A DNA stretch of 64,000 bases from Hirudinaria manillensis (GCA_034509925.1 CM067535.1:7870701-7934700); one strand, 5' to 3'. Positions 1-14,500 are shown, counted from the first letter of the stretch. Numbers and translations: made by a program. The notes: a model not told the origin generated them from the letters alone.

Positions 1-725
1 TGATATTTAATGTAAACATTTCTTCGCGAGTCAAAATATCGTTATTATCGTTCATTAAAAGTTCTGGACATTTATACATTGCTTAAGTGTCACTGATTAC
101 GGCAAAAGAATGGTTTGTTACCACTTTTAATCTGTTATTACCAAATTAGCCTGTAAATGCTGATATCAGTTGACAATGATGATTATATGACTCAAAGCGT
201 GATATGTTTTGTGTTAAGAGATCTGTTAAAGTGATCTCGGAGGTCGAATTTTCTAAATTTAGTATCTGTTCCTATGTTTTCCCTATATCCTAGATTTTTC
301 GTTTCATGATTAAATGTGCTGGAACATAGGATTGGTTCTGTCAATACTATTAATGCATAAAATAACACATGTTATTGCTGATTAAGTACTGGAATTAGTA
401 GAGTAGAATTAGATTTACCTAATTCTAAAAGGAAATATAGGAAAAAATGATTGATAGGAAATATTGTCTTCAAATGTAATAATGTATGTCAGATATTGCA
501 ATAAGCTAATTATGAAATATTGAACATGTAGATCATGATCTTAGATGCCTATTTGTTTTTTTTATGTTTGAACAACTACATGCTTAATGTACTCGTAATA
601 TTATTATACACTTAATAACTTTTAGCCTTTTACATTCTTGCATTATTCTCGGAATGATAAAATGTGGAGTGGAAATTCATCCAAAATCCGAGTATAATTT
701 AAATTTAAATTTGTTTTATTTGCAG

Positions 726-2665
726 ACTCGAGTGAATAAGACAAAGAAATTTGCAGTCAAAAAGAGGATAATAAATCTGAGGGACACTAGGATGTTAGAT
801 TTACTCAGTACAATTTCAGTATTTATAGTAATTGTGATAACGCAATGCTATAGTAATTATACATTACATAGAAAGCTTTCAAATTATATGAATTAATTTG
901 ATTATCTTTATAATTTGCAATACTTACACAAATTGAAACTAAAAATTGCTGATTTATTCTGATGGGATTTTTAGTTAAATTTTTAAATTCAGAAAAAAGG
1001 ACCACAGAGCGAGCAAAAAAGCTAAGAAGAAGGATCCTCAGAACATTCTTGTCAGGCATTTGTAAGTTTTGCAGCTGAGATGTTATAAAGTAACTTGAAA
1101 TTAGAATATTACTTACCATTTCTCATACAGTTTTGTCTAAAAGTTTTGACAAGATATGATTCATTATAACCTCTGTGGAGAAATGTCAATTTTAAAACTG
1201 TTTATTGTAATAGATTGTGTTAGTGGTAGCTTGAAAGTGGCATAATTTTGACTTGGTTCTCTGCCAAAGGACATTTTTTGGGTTTTGTATCAGTTCTTAA
1301 AGTGCACATTTGTGCTCAGAGAAGCATAGCAGTGATAGCAACCCATATTAAAGACTGCTCTTTGCAAATATATTTCATTTCTATAGATATCTTGATTAAT
1401 CACTTTAATATCTGAAAAATAAAATATAAATCATCTTTCTAAAACATAAGTATTTTTAAACAAACAGACCGCAGACCCCTTCAGCACTGTTTTTCAAGCA
1501 CAACGAGCAGCTCGGTCCTCCCTATCGCATTCTTATCGACACAAACTTCGTCAATTTCGCCATCTCCAACAAATTGGACATCATTGAATCCATGATGAAC
1601 TGCCTCTATGCAAAGTGTGAGTTGATTGAATTTCAATTGCCAATAATATTAACCCAATATTGTATATATATATGTTATATGTTAACCCAATATTATATAT
1701 ATTATATAAAAAATCATTTTAAGGGATGCTAATTAATCTGATAAATGTTGTAGCTAGTCACATAACCGACCTCTATCGAGGTATTAATATTTCATTGTTG
1801 TTTTTCCCAGGCATCCCTTACGTGACAGATTGTGTTATGGCGGAATTTGAAAAACTTGGAAGGAAGTACAGAGTGGCATTGAGGTAATTAGTCACATAAT
1901 AATATTTAAATCTTTAGAAACTACTTGTGATATTGTTATTAATTTAATTGCATAATGATTTGTACTCCTAATTCTTACTTGAAAATAATAATAGTACTAT
2001 ATCGTAATAATATTAATATCAATAATAATACTATATCACAACTATATAATAATTATTTGATATTGATAATAATAATACTATATCATAATAATATTAATAT
2101 CAATAATAATACTATATCACAACTATATAATAATTATTTGAAACTGTCAGAATTGTCAAAGATCCAAGATTTCAAAGATTAGCTTGTACACACAAGGGAA
2201 CCTATGCTGATGACTGCCTCGTCAATAGAGTCTCAGAAGTAAGCAATCATTGTCAAATTATTTAACTCACCATTTTTAACAAAACCAGCATAAATGGTCA
2301 CAATTCAAAATCATTTAAATTTCAATCTTTACCACCAACATTTCAGACAAGATGCTACATTGTAGCAACCTGTGACAAGGAATTGAAGAGAAGGATCAGA
2401 AAAATACCTGGTGTCCCGATAATGTACATTACTCAGCACAAGTGAGTCAACAAGCGCAAATTGCTCAGGACATAAACAAACTCTACGTAAAATAAGCATT
2501 ATCATAGCCACACACATACATAAGCTAACGTCTATAAACCTTGAGGATACCACTTTACATAAAAGACTGAATATATGAGATTTAAAATTAAATACATTTT
2601 TCCCAAAAAACAGATTCTCTATCGAGAGGATGCCCGAGGACTATGGAGCCCCGAAAACTGGATGA
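726..2665 (+). CDS. FCF1: FCF1/UTP24 rRNA-processing PIN-domain protein
   Basis: Exons read at 726-793, 993-1061, 1468-1616, 1811-1883, 2151-2238, 2347-2441 and 2614-2665, all with GT-AG borders and compatible phases. They give 197 residues; human FCF1 has 198. FCF1 is the small-subunit processome nuclease that acts in nucleolar 18S pre-rRNA cleavage (family knowledge). The sequence shows the basic N-terminus, the PIN motif [32 protein letters not shown] with the acidic pair, [15 protein letters not shown] and the near-terminal [11 protein letters not shown], all FCF1 hallmarks. The first visible coding exon starts in phase 0 and lacks only a Met, so exon 1 may contribute just ATG. The ATG at 110-112, followed directly by GTTTGT, is one candidate but is not proven. 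AATAAA lies at 2713-2718. Identity is firm; the start is uncertain. Confidence 0.95.
1990..2141. repeat. 81-bp direct repeat in FCF1 intron
   Basis: Two almost identical AT-rich copies offset by 81 bp, each containing CTATATCACAACTATATAAT. The second copy ends about 10 bp before the exon acceptor at 2150. Confidence 0.8.
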
Positions 2666-2712
2666 TTGTTACTGATGTTTGATCCTATGTTATCACTGTG
2701 TAGTTTCAAAAC

Positions 2713-2718
2713 AATAAA
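2713..2718 (+). terminator. Polyadenylation signal of FCF1
   Basis: AATAAA lies 47 bp after the FCF1 stop codon, with an A-run following at about 2741. This is the expected arrangement for 3' end formation of the upstream gene. Confidence 0.6.
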
Positions 2719-3323
2719 GGATTGTCAAAACCTCTGTATTAAAAAAAAAAATTGAAGCTCATCAAAAGGCATCCGCCACTTAACAAACCTAACAATGACC
2801 ACCTATGCATGAAAATCAGATGAGAACTTATGTATCTGGCCTGGTAAGCAAAATCAAAGCTCACATTCTGTGAAAAGCAGCATTGTTTACCTGAAACTGC
2901 ATCTTTGATTTTACACGTATTGTCCAATATGTATATATGCAACAAGGAATAAAAAAGCCACCCAAAATTCACATAATAGATTTCCATTTTAACTCATGGC
3001 AAAAGCTCTAAAACCTCAAATGACACACAACAAACAACCTGATGCCAATTACCAGAGACGAATTCAGGCACTTGACAACTTGCCCTGCCGCGGCACTCCA
3101 CCACATGTGCAGCCACAAGCCATCCGAAAAAATTCATTTCTTGAATTATTCCGCAATAACAACACTTTCAACCTGGCTCAATCACAACACTAGCAACAGA
3201 AAACAGAACTCCCTCACTAGATACATACAACTAATAGTATACAAAGTAACAAATTGGTGGTGTGTCAAGATATATTGTTCAAACTACAAACAACAAAAAG
3301 CAACAGTCTCGAGTCAACCATCT

Positions 3324-4204
3324 TTAATCATCATCCTCCTCATCATCATCGTCCTCATCATCATCATCCTGATCATCAACCTCGTCTTCTTCATCTTCCT
3401 CATCTTCTGTCTCTTTGCCACGCTTTGCCTTCTTGGCTGGAGGTTTAGTGGTTTTCTTAGCATTCTTAGAAGCAGCCTTGGCAGGTGCTCCACCATTGGT
3501 CTGACCATTGGCATATTCAGCTTTTTCCTAAAGTTATAAAATAAGATTGTACTAAATGACTTAAATGATAACATACCTTTGCTTAAAATGATTCTAACCA
3601 CGTCGTATCTGGCCCGATCCTTCACAGCAAGAGCTTCATATTTCGATTTATCTTTGCAAGCTTCCCATCTGCGACCTAGCTCCTTTGCTACCTCACCTAC
3701 AGTCATTTTTGAATTTTCGGCTCTAACTTTTGGCCTCTCCTCATTAGAGAACCAGAAAAATGCTGACCTAAAATAGATTTAAAGTTTTGATTAGCTCAAC
3801 CAAACATTAAATAAATCAATATTAATTCTTACATAGCCCTTTTGGGTGCATTTGGATCCTTCTTGACTCGCTTCCTCTTCTTTGTATCTTCCCCATCAAT
3901 GGGAGTGTAGTTAGCCATCTCTTCTTTATATCTTTCTTGATCTTTTGCTGCCAGATCTACATATTTTTTCTTGTCCTTTTCATTCAAAGCCTGTTTAAAA
4001 CAACTCAAATAGAAACAAATCGAACATCTCGTAATCACGTTATATTACCTTCCATTGAGCGGAGGCTTGTTTCGATACTGCGGCCATACTGACGCTCGCG
4101 CTCGGATCTTTTCGTTTAAGTTCATCTCTCATTTCTTGCATAAAGAATGCATACGCACTCACTTTACCCTTAGGTTTGCCGGGATTTTTCGCAGTTCTGC
4201 CCAT
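3324..4204 (-). CDS. HMGB-type protein with two HMG boxes and an acidic tail
   Basis: Minus-strand exons at 4204-4049, 3990-3833, 3767-3599 and 3527-3324 give about 228 residues, the size of HMGB1-3. Box A begins with KPKGKVSAYAFFMQEMRDEL. A basic linker with KKRKRVKKDPNAPKRAMSAF opens box B, which continues through EERPKVR and KELGRRWEACKDKSKYEAL. A Lys-rich stretch follows, then a tail of about 29 mostly Asp and Glu residues. HMGB proteins bend DNA as non-sequence-specific chromatin architects and can act as extracellular danger signals in animals (family knowledge). A strong acceptor 8 bp upstream of the ATG (exon edge 4212) implies a non-coding first exon further right. The donor of exon 3 is uncertain: GTG/GTTAGA at 3599 keeps the frame, while the better-looking GTATGT at 3576 does not. 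No clear AATAAA was seen downstream. Confidence 0.92.
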
Positions 4205-4212
4205 CTCCAATT

Positions 4213-5731
4213 CTGACAAAAATAGACAAACAAATCAATCGGAAGTCAATCACATGAACGAAGAGGCGTAAGTAGCGATATAAAGGGCACCGGTAGAACC
4301 CAGCATCGATTGCGAGCAGCGTAATAAAACATCATGTAATTTGCCTAATACGAGTATGTTACTTCTCTCCGACAATTATCGGCCAGCAAATAACACAAAC
4401 GACAGTCGACATACCTTCCGACAGTGCCGCAGTAATAGTAATGGCAAGCTATAAAATCGTTTGGATATACCGCGCCAAAACACAAACCTCAATACAAGCT
4501 TTACTATTGGATTATATGAAATTCTAGCGCAGGACCTATCCAATAGCCTTAACATATAGTGCTTCAATAAAAGCAACAAAAATTATTTTAAAAAGTTTTA
4601 CAAATATATTATATTGACTGATTCAAAAAACGTTTTTTTAAAAATTGTCTTAAATTTAAATAAAATGAATTCATCGATAGGACGTTATGCAGATTAATTA
4701 CAAAAAGCGTTGTATTTGACATTACACAAACTATCATTTCAAAATATCTTTCAGAATAAAATGCAAAAAAATTGAAAAAAAACTTTTTCTCTGGGGATTT
4801 AGATAATCACGAAAATGGATCCAAAATTTAAAACTCACTTTACATTTTAAACGCGTTTTGCAGAATTGTTAACATTATTTAATTAGACGCAAGAGTTCAG
4901 AAAGTTTGAGGTTTGGATAAGAACAAAAAGGTATCAACCTCTAACTTTTTGAAAATATTTCCTTCTTCTCAAGATATATGCTTGGACACATATTTGTCCA
5001 CTTTCCAAACGTCTTAAATGTTGTTTTCGAAAGCAAGCAAAAGTGCCACCCGGTGATGTCCATGGTAAAATCTGGTTACCCCAGCTTTAGAGCAAAAACT
5101 CCTGGGTGGCTGTCAAAAATCACTGCTCGTGGTGGAAATTCAATGATTTATTATTCATGTTTGACACTGATATCTTTGCACTAGTGTGATTCCAATAATT
5201 CTAGTATATTCAAGCGCTGAACGAATTCGGATGATGGTGTATGTTGTGCAATTCATCTGCCTGGTCATTTTAAGCTTAAAAGTAGCGAGTCCGACTCTTC
5301 AAATTAATTTTCTAATTGTGCCTATAAGCTTTTCAGGTCTTAATTACCCCCAGGGGTATTTGTCGAAAATGAGATCAACTGACCAGGGTTAATGGGCAAA
5401 TAAGTTAATTGGCTAAGTTATGCATTTTAAGCCAACGCTTATCGTTTGGCATTTTACCTTGAGAATTGTTTGTAAGCTGGAGCGATGCGCCGTTTCGCTC
5501 AGAGGGGACGTTTGGTATCTTTCATTTCGGTTTGCGAGGTAAAACAGCATTTTGAAACGAGTGTGGCGACAATGCCTTTCGATTCCTAATTAAATCTGTG
5601 AAAATACTTGAAGTAACATTAACGTAATTACTTTCGTCAATTCGTTTCACGGATACAACTTTTTATTCAGCGTTTTCAACTGATGCCATTTAACGACTTG
5701 TACTCAGGGTTAGTGTTGGATTGAATTACGA
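4213..5731. other. Intergenic region between divergent HMGB and MTUS genes
   Basis: This AT-rich stretch should hold the HMGB first (non-coding) exon and both promoters, because the two genes point away from each other. Inverted CCACCC/GGGTGGC arms occur at 5047-5110. I see no convincing open reading frame or defined promoter element. Confidence 0.5.
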
Positions 5732-8700
5732 ATGATGAAAGCTGTCAAGCCCTCGAACCGTTCATCACCGAATTCGAGATCATCATTTGGGAGACCAAGC
5801 AGCAATAGTGCTCACGCTACTACTGACAACTGTTCCACTACAACGCAACATCCTCCTGTTAGCACTTCATCTGACAACGTGATTAGCACAAGTAAATCTT
5901 CAGCGAAAGTTCCTAAAACTACGAGCAAGTTGTCTTTCTTTAAATCAAGAATAAAACAGAGTGAAAATACTGTCAAAAATTCTAGTAACACCAGCTTAAA
6001 AAAGCCTGAGCAGTCAAAGAATTCAACTAAAGATGTGACTCCAAAGGTGACAGATGAGAGATATGGGTTACTTTCACATTATGGAATAAGGCCCCCCAAA
6101 TTTGGAGAAACATTTAGAGTGATAAGAAGTGCAAAGGAGAATGATTCGAAAACTATCCCCATTTCTTTAAGCCATGACAAGACCACATCAACTGCTAGAA
6201 AGTTGAACGGTGAACCAAGCAGTGATACCTTTTCTCAAAAATTAAAGCTTAGTATGTCATTTAACAGATTGAAATCTCATCGCCTTAATGAGAAAATTGA
6301 AAATGAAAGCAAGTTGTCTGTGAGCAAAGCAGAAAACTTTATTTCAACTTCAGCTGATTGTGTTAAGAAGAAGTTTGAGAGAAATAGGACTTTCGATAAG
6401 GAGGATTTTGAAGCCTCCGGCCTATTGGTCAGTGAGAGCAGCATTCCCACTATAAAGAATAAGGAGTCTGGTCTCTTTAGGACTTACTCTGAAGATTGTT
6501 GTGAGAGGACTTACTTAGAGAACTCACCTTCCTTATCCAGCAGGGCCTCAAGTTTTGGAATTCTCAATGATAGTTATCTTCTGGAGCAAACATTTGGAGG
6601 AGAATCTATAAAAGGAGATGCATTCGAAGATGATCTACTGGCCACCGTGGTGACAAAACGCCAAAGACAGAACACTTTTGTTATCACTGATCATTGTAGG
6701 GATAAAGTTTTATCTCTCTCTTCATTGATGGCAAACTCTCCAAGAAAAACATTTAAACAGAATTCCAAGCAAAAGGCATTTTCTTGCACTTTTGTCACTC
6801 AAAATTCTAATAACAATTGTAAATCCTTTAATACCGCTGGAACAGTCAATAATGAATTGCTGGATAAATTAGAATCTGTTGTTTCCAATGATACCCTAGG
6901 ACCCAGACCAATTCTAACAGCTGCTAATAAAGATGGTAATATCTTGTCGGAAGAATCCAAGAGACCGGTGTCCACGTTTTCAACATGCAGCACAGATGCT
7001 GGAATTGTTGCAGATTGTGGAATTGAACAACAGTTGTCAAATGGAGCTGCTGGTATCAGACCCATATCCTTAATTTCAACTTCCAGTGTTGATACAGGTT
7101 TGATCCATTTCATACTTTACTATTCTCTTCATTATTAGGGTCACTTATGGCTAAATTGATAATTTCAGAATTAAAAAATTTTTGGAGATTGTTTAAAGAT
7201 TGTCTCTAAGTTTGTTTAACTGTTGCAAATGTATTATACTCTCATAATATTTATAAATTTCTTGCATCAAGATTTGTAAGTTTTGCAGATTGAAAATGTA
7301 CATTTCCATTTACATGTAATATTGCTGATGATGGGAGATGCTTTTGTTGTTTAATGAAGGATTATTGCAATCATATAGGTGTTCAGCTTTTAGGTTGAAT
7401 GTTGCCTTCAGCTGATTATCTTTACGGATCAATATTTTCCCTTCCTATCTGAGACTGCAAAGCATTTGCATTGACATGAGTTGATGTTATGTAGGCATAC
7501 ATTCATTAAATTGTGAACATGTGAATCCAAAATATTTGTTAAATTGTGTAATTATTGAAAATAATTAGGTAATTATTGAAAACGTTATTTCAATGAATGA
7601 TATAATATTTGTTACCCAATTATATTACAAAGGTATGCATAAACGTTATGACGATGTTGTAGCAATGTGGGGTTGTAAAATATTTGTTTTGAGTTAACCC
7701 TGTATATTCCCACTTTATAATGATGGAAAAGGAAACTATGGTTCAGTATATTTATATAGATATATATAAATAATTGTGTCATAAATCAGTTAATTTACAA
7801 CTTCATTTTGAAGTGAATGCCTGCCAACTCAACTAAAATTGGAAGATTCATGCTGATAAATATTTCTGTTTTGCCTATTTCTATTCTTGGCACCCCCTGC
7901 AAAAAGTGAACATCTTGAAAATTAAAAAATAAATATTTACAATATTATTAAGTCAATTGTTTTTTGAAGATCTTTGATATCGTGATTGTCCAAGAATGAA
8001 ACAATTATTAATTACTTCAGTAAAACCGAGAGATTTGAAACCAAATTAATGTCACAATTCAATGTAAATTTAATAATTTAAGGTTGCACTGCACATGTTT
8101 TTGTTTTAATATTATGTTGGCACATTTACTTATACAAATAAAAAATAGCAACTTTAGCTGCTTCTGGTTGTTTTCCTAGGCATGTTGCAGAGCATCCAGC
8201 CAAAAATAATCTCCTCTCTAGAATATGTTTCATTATCTCTTTGATTTTTTTTAAGCAGTTACCCAAAGCCTTCCCATGAATAGTCAAATGTTTCCCATCT
8301 ATGATTATGATTTAGATTTATTTTGTTATTTTGGCAATTATTTTTTATTATGTTTAACAGCCTTATTAATTCAATTATTATTTTTTGAGGTTTTTATGAT
8401 CAAAGTTGAATTAATATTTATTTTGTTTTATGTTGAATATATAATTTGTGAATGACATGATTGGCATATATAAAATAAGATGAGCTAAATAAGTTTTTAC
8501 TAGTTTTTTTAGCTATACGTTGGCAAGTAAGACACTATAATGACAGTTAATTTAAAAAAATATTGGAAGGTTGTGTTGTAATAATTTGCCGGGTTTGTTG
8601 GTGGGCGTTGCTTGAACATCAGCGTCATTAATTAGGCCTTCATTGTCCCGCAAGTGGATCATCTTGTAGCATCCTAAGCTGTTCTGCTGGTCAATGATGC

Positions 8701-10616
8701 TGCTCGTGCACATTGTCATGCAGAGACCAATGGTCAGTACAGGAAGCGGAAAGCGTGAGACGCGCATGTCAGCAAAATGATGAAATTCTACATCAATTAA
8801 TTAAACTGTTAATCATTTGTTGACCAAATGGGATTATTGAACGTTCCATTGTTTCTAGTTGTTTTGGCCTATTTACGACAATCAGAACTAGACTGTAAGT
8901 GATTGATGATTGATAAGCATCGTTGCAAAAAATCAATCAGTAGACAGAATTTACTGAGAATTATTGTAACTGCTTTGCGTTTATTAGGTTGATTGACCTC
9001 GCTGTTGCTGTTTCGCATCGCGCGAAACTGCTGTTAGATTCCAATGGTGGAAAACAAGTCTGCAGGTTGGAAGTGAAGTGAAATTAATTTTTGGAAATTT
9101 CTTGGAATTATTAAGCAATGTTACGTAAGTACGTTAGTTGGAATGTAGCTCTTTGTTTTGTTGTGGAACAGTGCTAGAATTTTCTTTAACAAGTGTCCGA
9201 AAACTGCCATTTACGATTCAATAAGTCGATCGATAATATTGGATCGGTATTATCTTCGGCTGGGCCTTGAAAAACTAGATTGTGATGATAATATTTGTCG
9301 TGGTATTGCGTTTCGTATAATTTGATTTTAAATTGTTTGCTTGAAATGTCAGCTTTTATTGCACCCATCATCATCTCCAATCTCAAGGGTGTAAAGTTTA
9401 TCTTAGCGGAGCGCGGTTCTTAGGCCCAGTTACAAGTGTTGACTAGAGTGCAGACCTTTAGGCGTTATTTCATTCAAACTTCATTCAAACTTCATTCGAG
9501 CCTCATGGCTTTCCTTGTATTTGAAGTAAATTTGTTCATGTTTTCCAAGAGTTTCTTTGTATAAAACAAACTTTGGATGCAAGAAGAATGAATGACAGTT
9601 CATGATTAGTTTTTACTGCAAAATGATACCAAAATTCTTTAGGGACATTTATAATGACATGCTAAATGGCTCTAAAATATGCTAAATCTAGCCATTTACT
9701 TCTGGTGAATTACTTAATTATCTAATTTAAGGGGAAGGGAAGAAGGATTTCACAAAGTCTGGGTTGTCTTGTGAATCAAGCTTGTTGGTTGTTTGTTTGC
9801 CAAGCATGCCATGGTTAATATTATAACATAGCATATAAAATTACAACTCTGAAGGGAGAACATAATTAATTAAGAAGTTAGAACGGACTTTAGAATCTGT
9901 GGAATCCTAATTTGAGGAAGGATGCGTTGGCCAATTTATGGAGTTTGCAAATTATAAAACGAGAGACTGACTGAAATAGCAGATGCTGATTGCTGGATTT
10001 GATGGTTGGTCTTCCTTGATACAGCAAAAGCTTCTGTACTTTCATTTTATGTTTTTCAAAATGTTTTCCTGTTAAATATTTTTAAAATAAATATTAATAT
10101 GTGTCAAATTGTCAATTAACTGTCAGTTGAGCCAATGTATGTGCCATTATGTGAGTAAATTCACCTTCCAACATCATAATCATCATCGTTCTTATTGTTA
10201 GCATCATGGGTTTTTTTTATAATTACAAGACAAATTTTTATATTTTATCTAAAATATTTCATGTCACCACAGGGGTTAGTTATTGCTAATGTTTGTAACG
10301 TGGGAATCTGCTTGTAGTTCTTTTCATGTTGGACCTGTTTCAACTGGCTTTCATGGAACACGATCCAACTATAATAACTATAATATAATCAGTGTATTTT
10401 TAAGCATATCTTTAAAAATAAATTGCAATTGATGAAAAGCATTTGAATCCTGCTCAGTGGTCTTGATTTTAAATTATCATTTTTTAAGCATTAAGAATAA
10501 AATTTGTATGAACAAAATTGGTTCAGTTTTCTTAATTTCACTTTTCTGTTCAATGATGGTTTATCATTAATTATTTGAAATGTGTAACATTTTGTAATGT
10601 TATTGCATTATGCAAC

Positions 10617-10651
<35 letters not shown>

Positions 10652-11527
10652 AAAGCAATAATTTTGATGTCTGTTGCAGGTTATCAGCCAGACAGTGATG
10701 TTGAAAACTGTCGAATCTCAGCTATCGCCATGACATCCATAAACAACACAGACGACCTTAGCAACACTATCCTATCAAACCTCCAAACGTCTTTCCAGAC
10801 CACCTTGCCTGCAAGTGATTTGACGGTGTCTCCCTCTTCTAATCTTTCAAAATCCATGACTTCTGTCCCTCCATCCTCAGAAACGACAGACGGCAACAAC
10901 AACAACAACGATGACGAAGATGATGATGATGATGATGATGATTGCCAGCACGTACCATTTAACAACATTTCAAAGTCCCTGATAGTTAAAACAAAAACTA
11001 ATGAAACATTTTGCATTGATGAAGAGAAAATCGTGGAAGGAGATTTGAAAGAATGCACTGAACTGATTAAAAGCACTGTGACTCCTGATATCAGCAATGC
11101 CAGTGAAGTAGCTTCTGTAGCAATTACTCCCAAGACTCAGAATCTCTTTTCCAATCTTATGAATGATGATGACGAGGATGAAGATGACTATCTTATACTA
11201 TCTAACGGATCAACATTGTTCGGTGGATTTGCTGATGCAGTTGGTAACCTTCAGATGACCTCAACTCCAGATAAGAAAGGTTTAATAATTTCATAAGCTT
11301 GTCATAACTTTATAATGATGACTCAGCATGACTCATACACATGTAAAAGATATTTCATGTCTTGGACTTGTTAAGGTCAAAATGATGCATTTTGCATTCA
11401 TTTCTGTGAGATTTTTCATAACACAGAAACACTTGTAGCACCATAAATAAGAAAGTCATGCTCATCACCCTCAGTGGCCTTGAAGTCCACCGGACATACG
11501 CCACTCTAATGAACCGAATTATTATTA

Positions 11528-11573
<46 letters not shown>

Positions 11574-14500
11574 ATATGCCTAAATACACGTGTATTAAGA
11601 TATCAACATTTTAATTGGCCGCATTATATCCCCTTCCTCTCTTTTCTTTGACTCATAAGCATCAACATCTTCTCCTATAATTCAATGCAGATTAGTTCAC
11701 ATCATTGCATAGCATTGATTCTACTCCTCTCCTCTCTTATTTATTTATCTTTTCTCTTTCCAGGCCAATTTATTGCTCCAGACAAAGATTCTTCAGATTG
11801 TCTCGAGAGATTTAATCCCTGCAAAGGCCATGGTAACAACGTCATCATCGAGTCTGGTTGCAATCAGATCGAGAAGGCGAGCAGTACCGAGGACATCACG
11901 AATTCCGATTCGTCTCCCGCAGACAATTTTTCAGACGAGGATTCCAGTAAAATATTTGCATCTCATCCTATGGAGTTGAGTTGCATCATAGAAACAGACA
12001 ACGAAACGTCTCTCGGAAACGAATCTTGCAACCACGCGGCCTCCCTGGAGACTGGAATTCGTGCAGATAACGTTCACGAACCACCGCCGATTGCCCGTGA
12101 TGATTACGAATCCGAATCTGTCGTCGTCAAACCTACCACCGAAGACGAGAACGGCGAAGACGTGCCATCCGAAACAAACGTTTCTCATCTGCCTACTTGT
12201 GATGCAAACTTGAAAAATACCACTCCTTCGATAGGTGCAGATGCATTGTTGATGCCTGCAGCAGAAGAGGTCAAGCTGGGGTCAACTTCACAGTCATCTG
12301 AAGAACAAACCAATGCTTGTGCCACTTTTGTTCCTCCGCCAATAGAAGGGCTGTCGAAGAATGAAGATGTTTCAAATTTGCACTCTGTTGAGTCAAAGGA
12401 AGAGCCACCTTCAGACCTTCACGTCAGCGAAGCTAATGAACGTCCTACCGAGGTCAAACAATCGGGATCTCCGGTTGATCCGATCCCTCTTCCACCGGCA
12501 CTGGAGGAACGATCCGAAGGATCGAACGTAGTGAACGAAGACGACGACAACGACGATGATGCAAGTTCAGTCCTTCCATTGTCCACCCATCAACCCACCC
12601 ATACTAAGTCTACCCACTTGTCACTGAGTTTATCACTGCAACAAGTTAAAACAGCACATGACGGTGGTGACATCTTGTCCTCTCAAGACACGATAACCGA
12701 ACTGAATCAAGCAGATGATGACGTTGGTACAGCTGGTCATCTTCCAACAGTATCGTCACTGCCCATCATCATTAACAACAACAACAACAACAGCAGCAGC
12801 AACAACAGCAACATCAACAACAACAACAACAATGGCAACAGTTGTTTGAATGAAGTCAGTGAAAGCTGTCTAGTCATTGAACATCAGGAGGATGAGTTCA
12901 ACAAGGATACGATTAAAGGAGGTGTGTTTTGTTTTGGTTTGCTAATTGCATGATTGTCCAAGAATATTTGTAATTATTAATAAATTACTTAATAAATAAG
13001 TGAGCAGAAATAAATCAATTTTGCAATTAAATTGAATTTATTGCTACTATAATTATATTAATCGAGTACACCTTCTAGACTTTGTTGATCAAATAAAAGC
13101 TTGTGCAATGAATCACTTTCATTTGCATATCTATATAAATAAAAATGCAATAAGTGTTTGTATCATGGAAATGTTCTCTGAAAGTACTTAACCAATTGCT
13201 TTGAAATTTTGACACAACATAGTACTCGATCAGGGGAGTGTTTGTATATAGGTTTCATATATATACCACAACTATATCATGTAAAAATACGCTTTTTTCG
13301 AAAATCTTGCAATCCTGGCATTAGACATGAAAAAGCTTAAGATATTGTAAGCCTCAAGCATTGTGAAATAAACATATTAGAAAATTAATCAGATTGAGCC
13401 ACAGCAACGCATGACTGAGCACATCTAGTATTTAAGTATTAGTATTTTATTTTAAATTTATTACTTACAATTAATGACCTGATATTAATTATTAAGTAGG
13501 TCGAAACTCCTGTACAATGTCCGTCAGTGAGACAATATTTCATACTTCTACGTACATAATTCTTTTAACGCTTGTTATATTAAATTAATAAAATTAAATT
13601 ATCCCCTCTCAAAATCTGTTGCTAATTTGCACATTAAGTTAATAATAATATTATATAATAATAATAATAATATTATATAATGACCTGTATAACCGACGTG
13701 TCGAGAATTTTGCATGCTTCTTGAACCTCTACTAAGACTAGTCCATCGTACAGGAAGTTGCTGCGTGTGATAACGTCTGATTGGTTAAGTGCTAGCTTCA
13801 GATGCCCGTGGTCCTGGGCTTCGAATCCGGGCTTGTACTTCCTGTCGAAGTACGTCGATCGTACCCGCCTGATTTCTGTCCGTTGCTTCATGTGACGTGG
13901 CGTAGTGTACAGCGGGCATAGCGAATGTACCTGAGTACCTGCGTTGTGCACGCCACTGGTCGTGTACAGCGCGGTTCTAAGGTTCAACACTTGTTTTTGT
14001 TGTTGTTGTCGTCGTCGTCGTTGTTGTCAAGGAGATATATCTAATCTATTGAGTAGATTTGTTTACGTTTTAGTCGGTCTCTTTTGTTTACCTTGTCAAA
14101 GTCTGATTTTTTTTTTGATTTTCGATTAAATTAGTGATTGAGGGAGCCGAAATAACGACATGTTTGTAGAAGAAGCATTCCAATCATTGGGATGCTTACT
14201 TTAATTTATTAGTTCTTTTGTACTTGTATTACTTATTTTGTACTGGCAATAGTTCTTTTATACTTGTATTAATTCTTATGTACATGTATTAGTTATTTTG
14301 TACTTGTATCAGTTCTTTTGTACTTGTATCAGTTCTTTTGTACTTGTATTAGTTCTTTTGCCAACCACTTTCATTTTCCTAAACTCGTTGCTTTCAGCGA
14401 GGTGTCAATAGGTGCACTATTGAAGGCATTGTTTACATGAAACATTGCTCTTGATTTGTTGCTAAAATGTTGTTGTGTTAAATAATTGAAAGCATGAAAG

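Noticed and set aside
3042-3539. 165-codon plus-strand frame
   Set aside because: Antisense to the acidic-tail exon of the HMGB gene; the hydrophobic run is the complement of Asp/Glu codons.
13673-13990. 105-codon minus-strand protein
   Set aside because: It crosses the tRNA-like boxes of a probable SINE and has no support as a gene.
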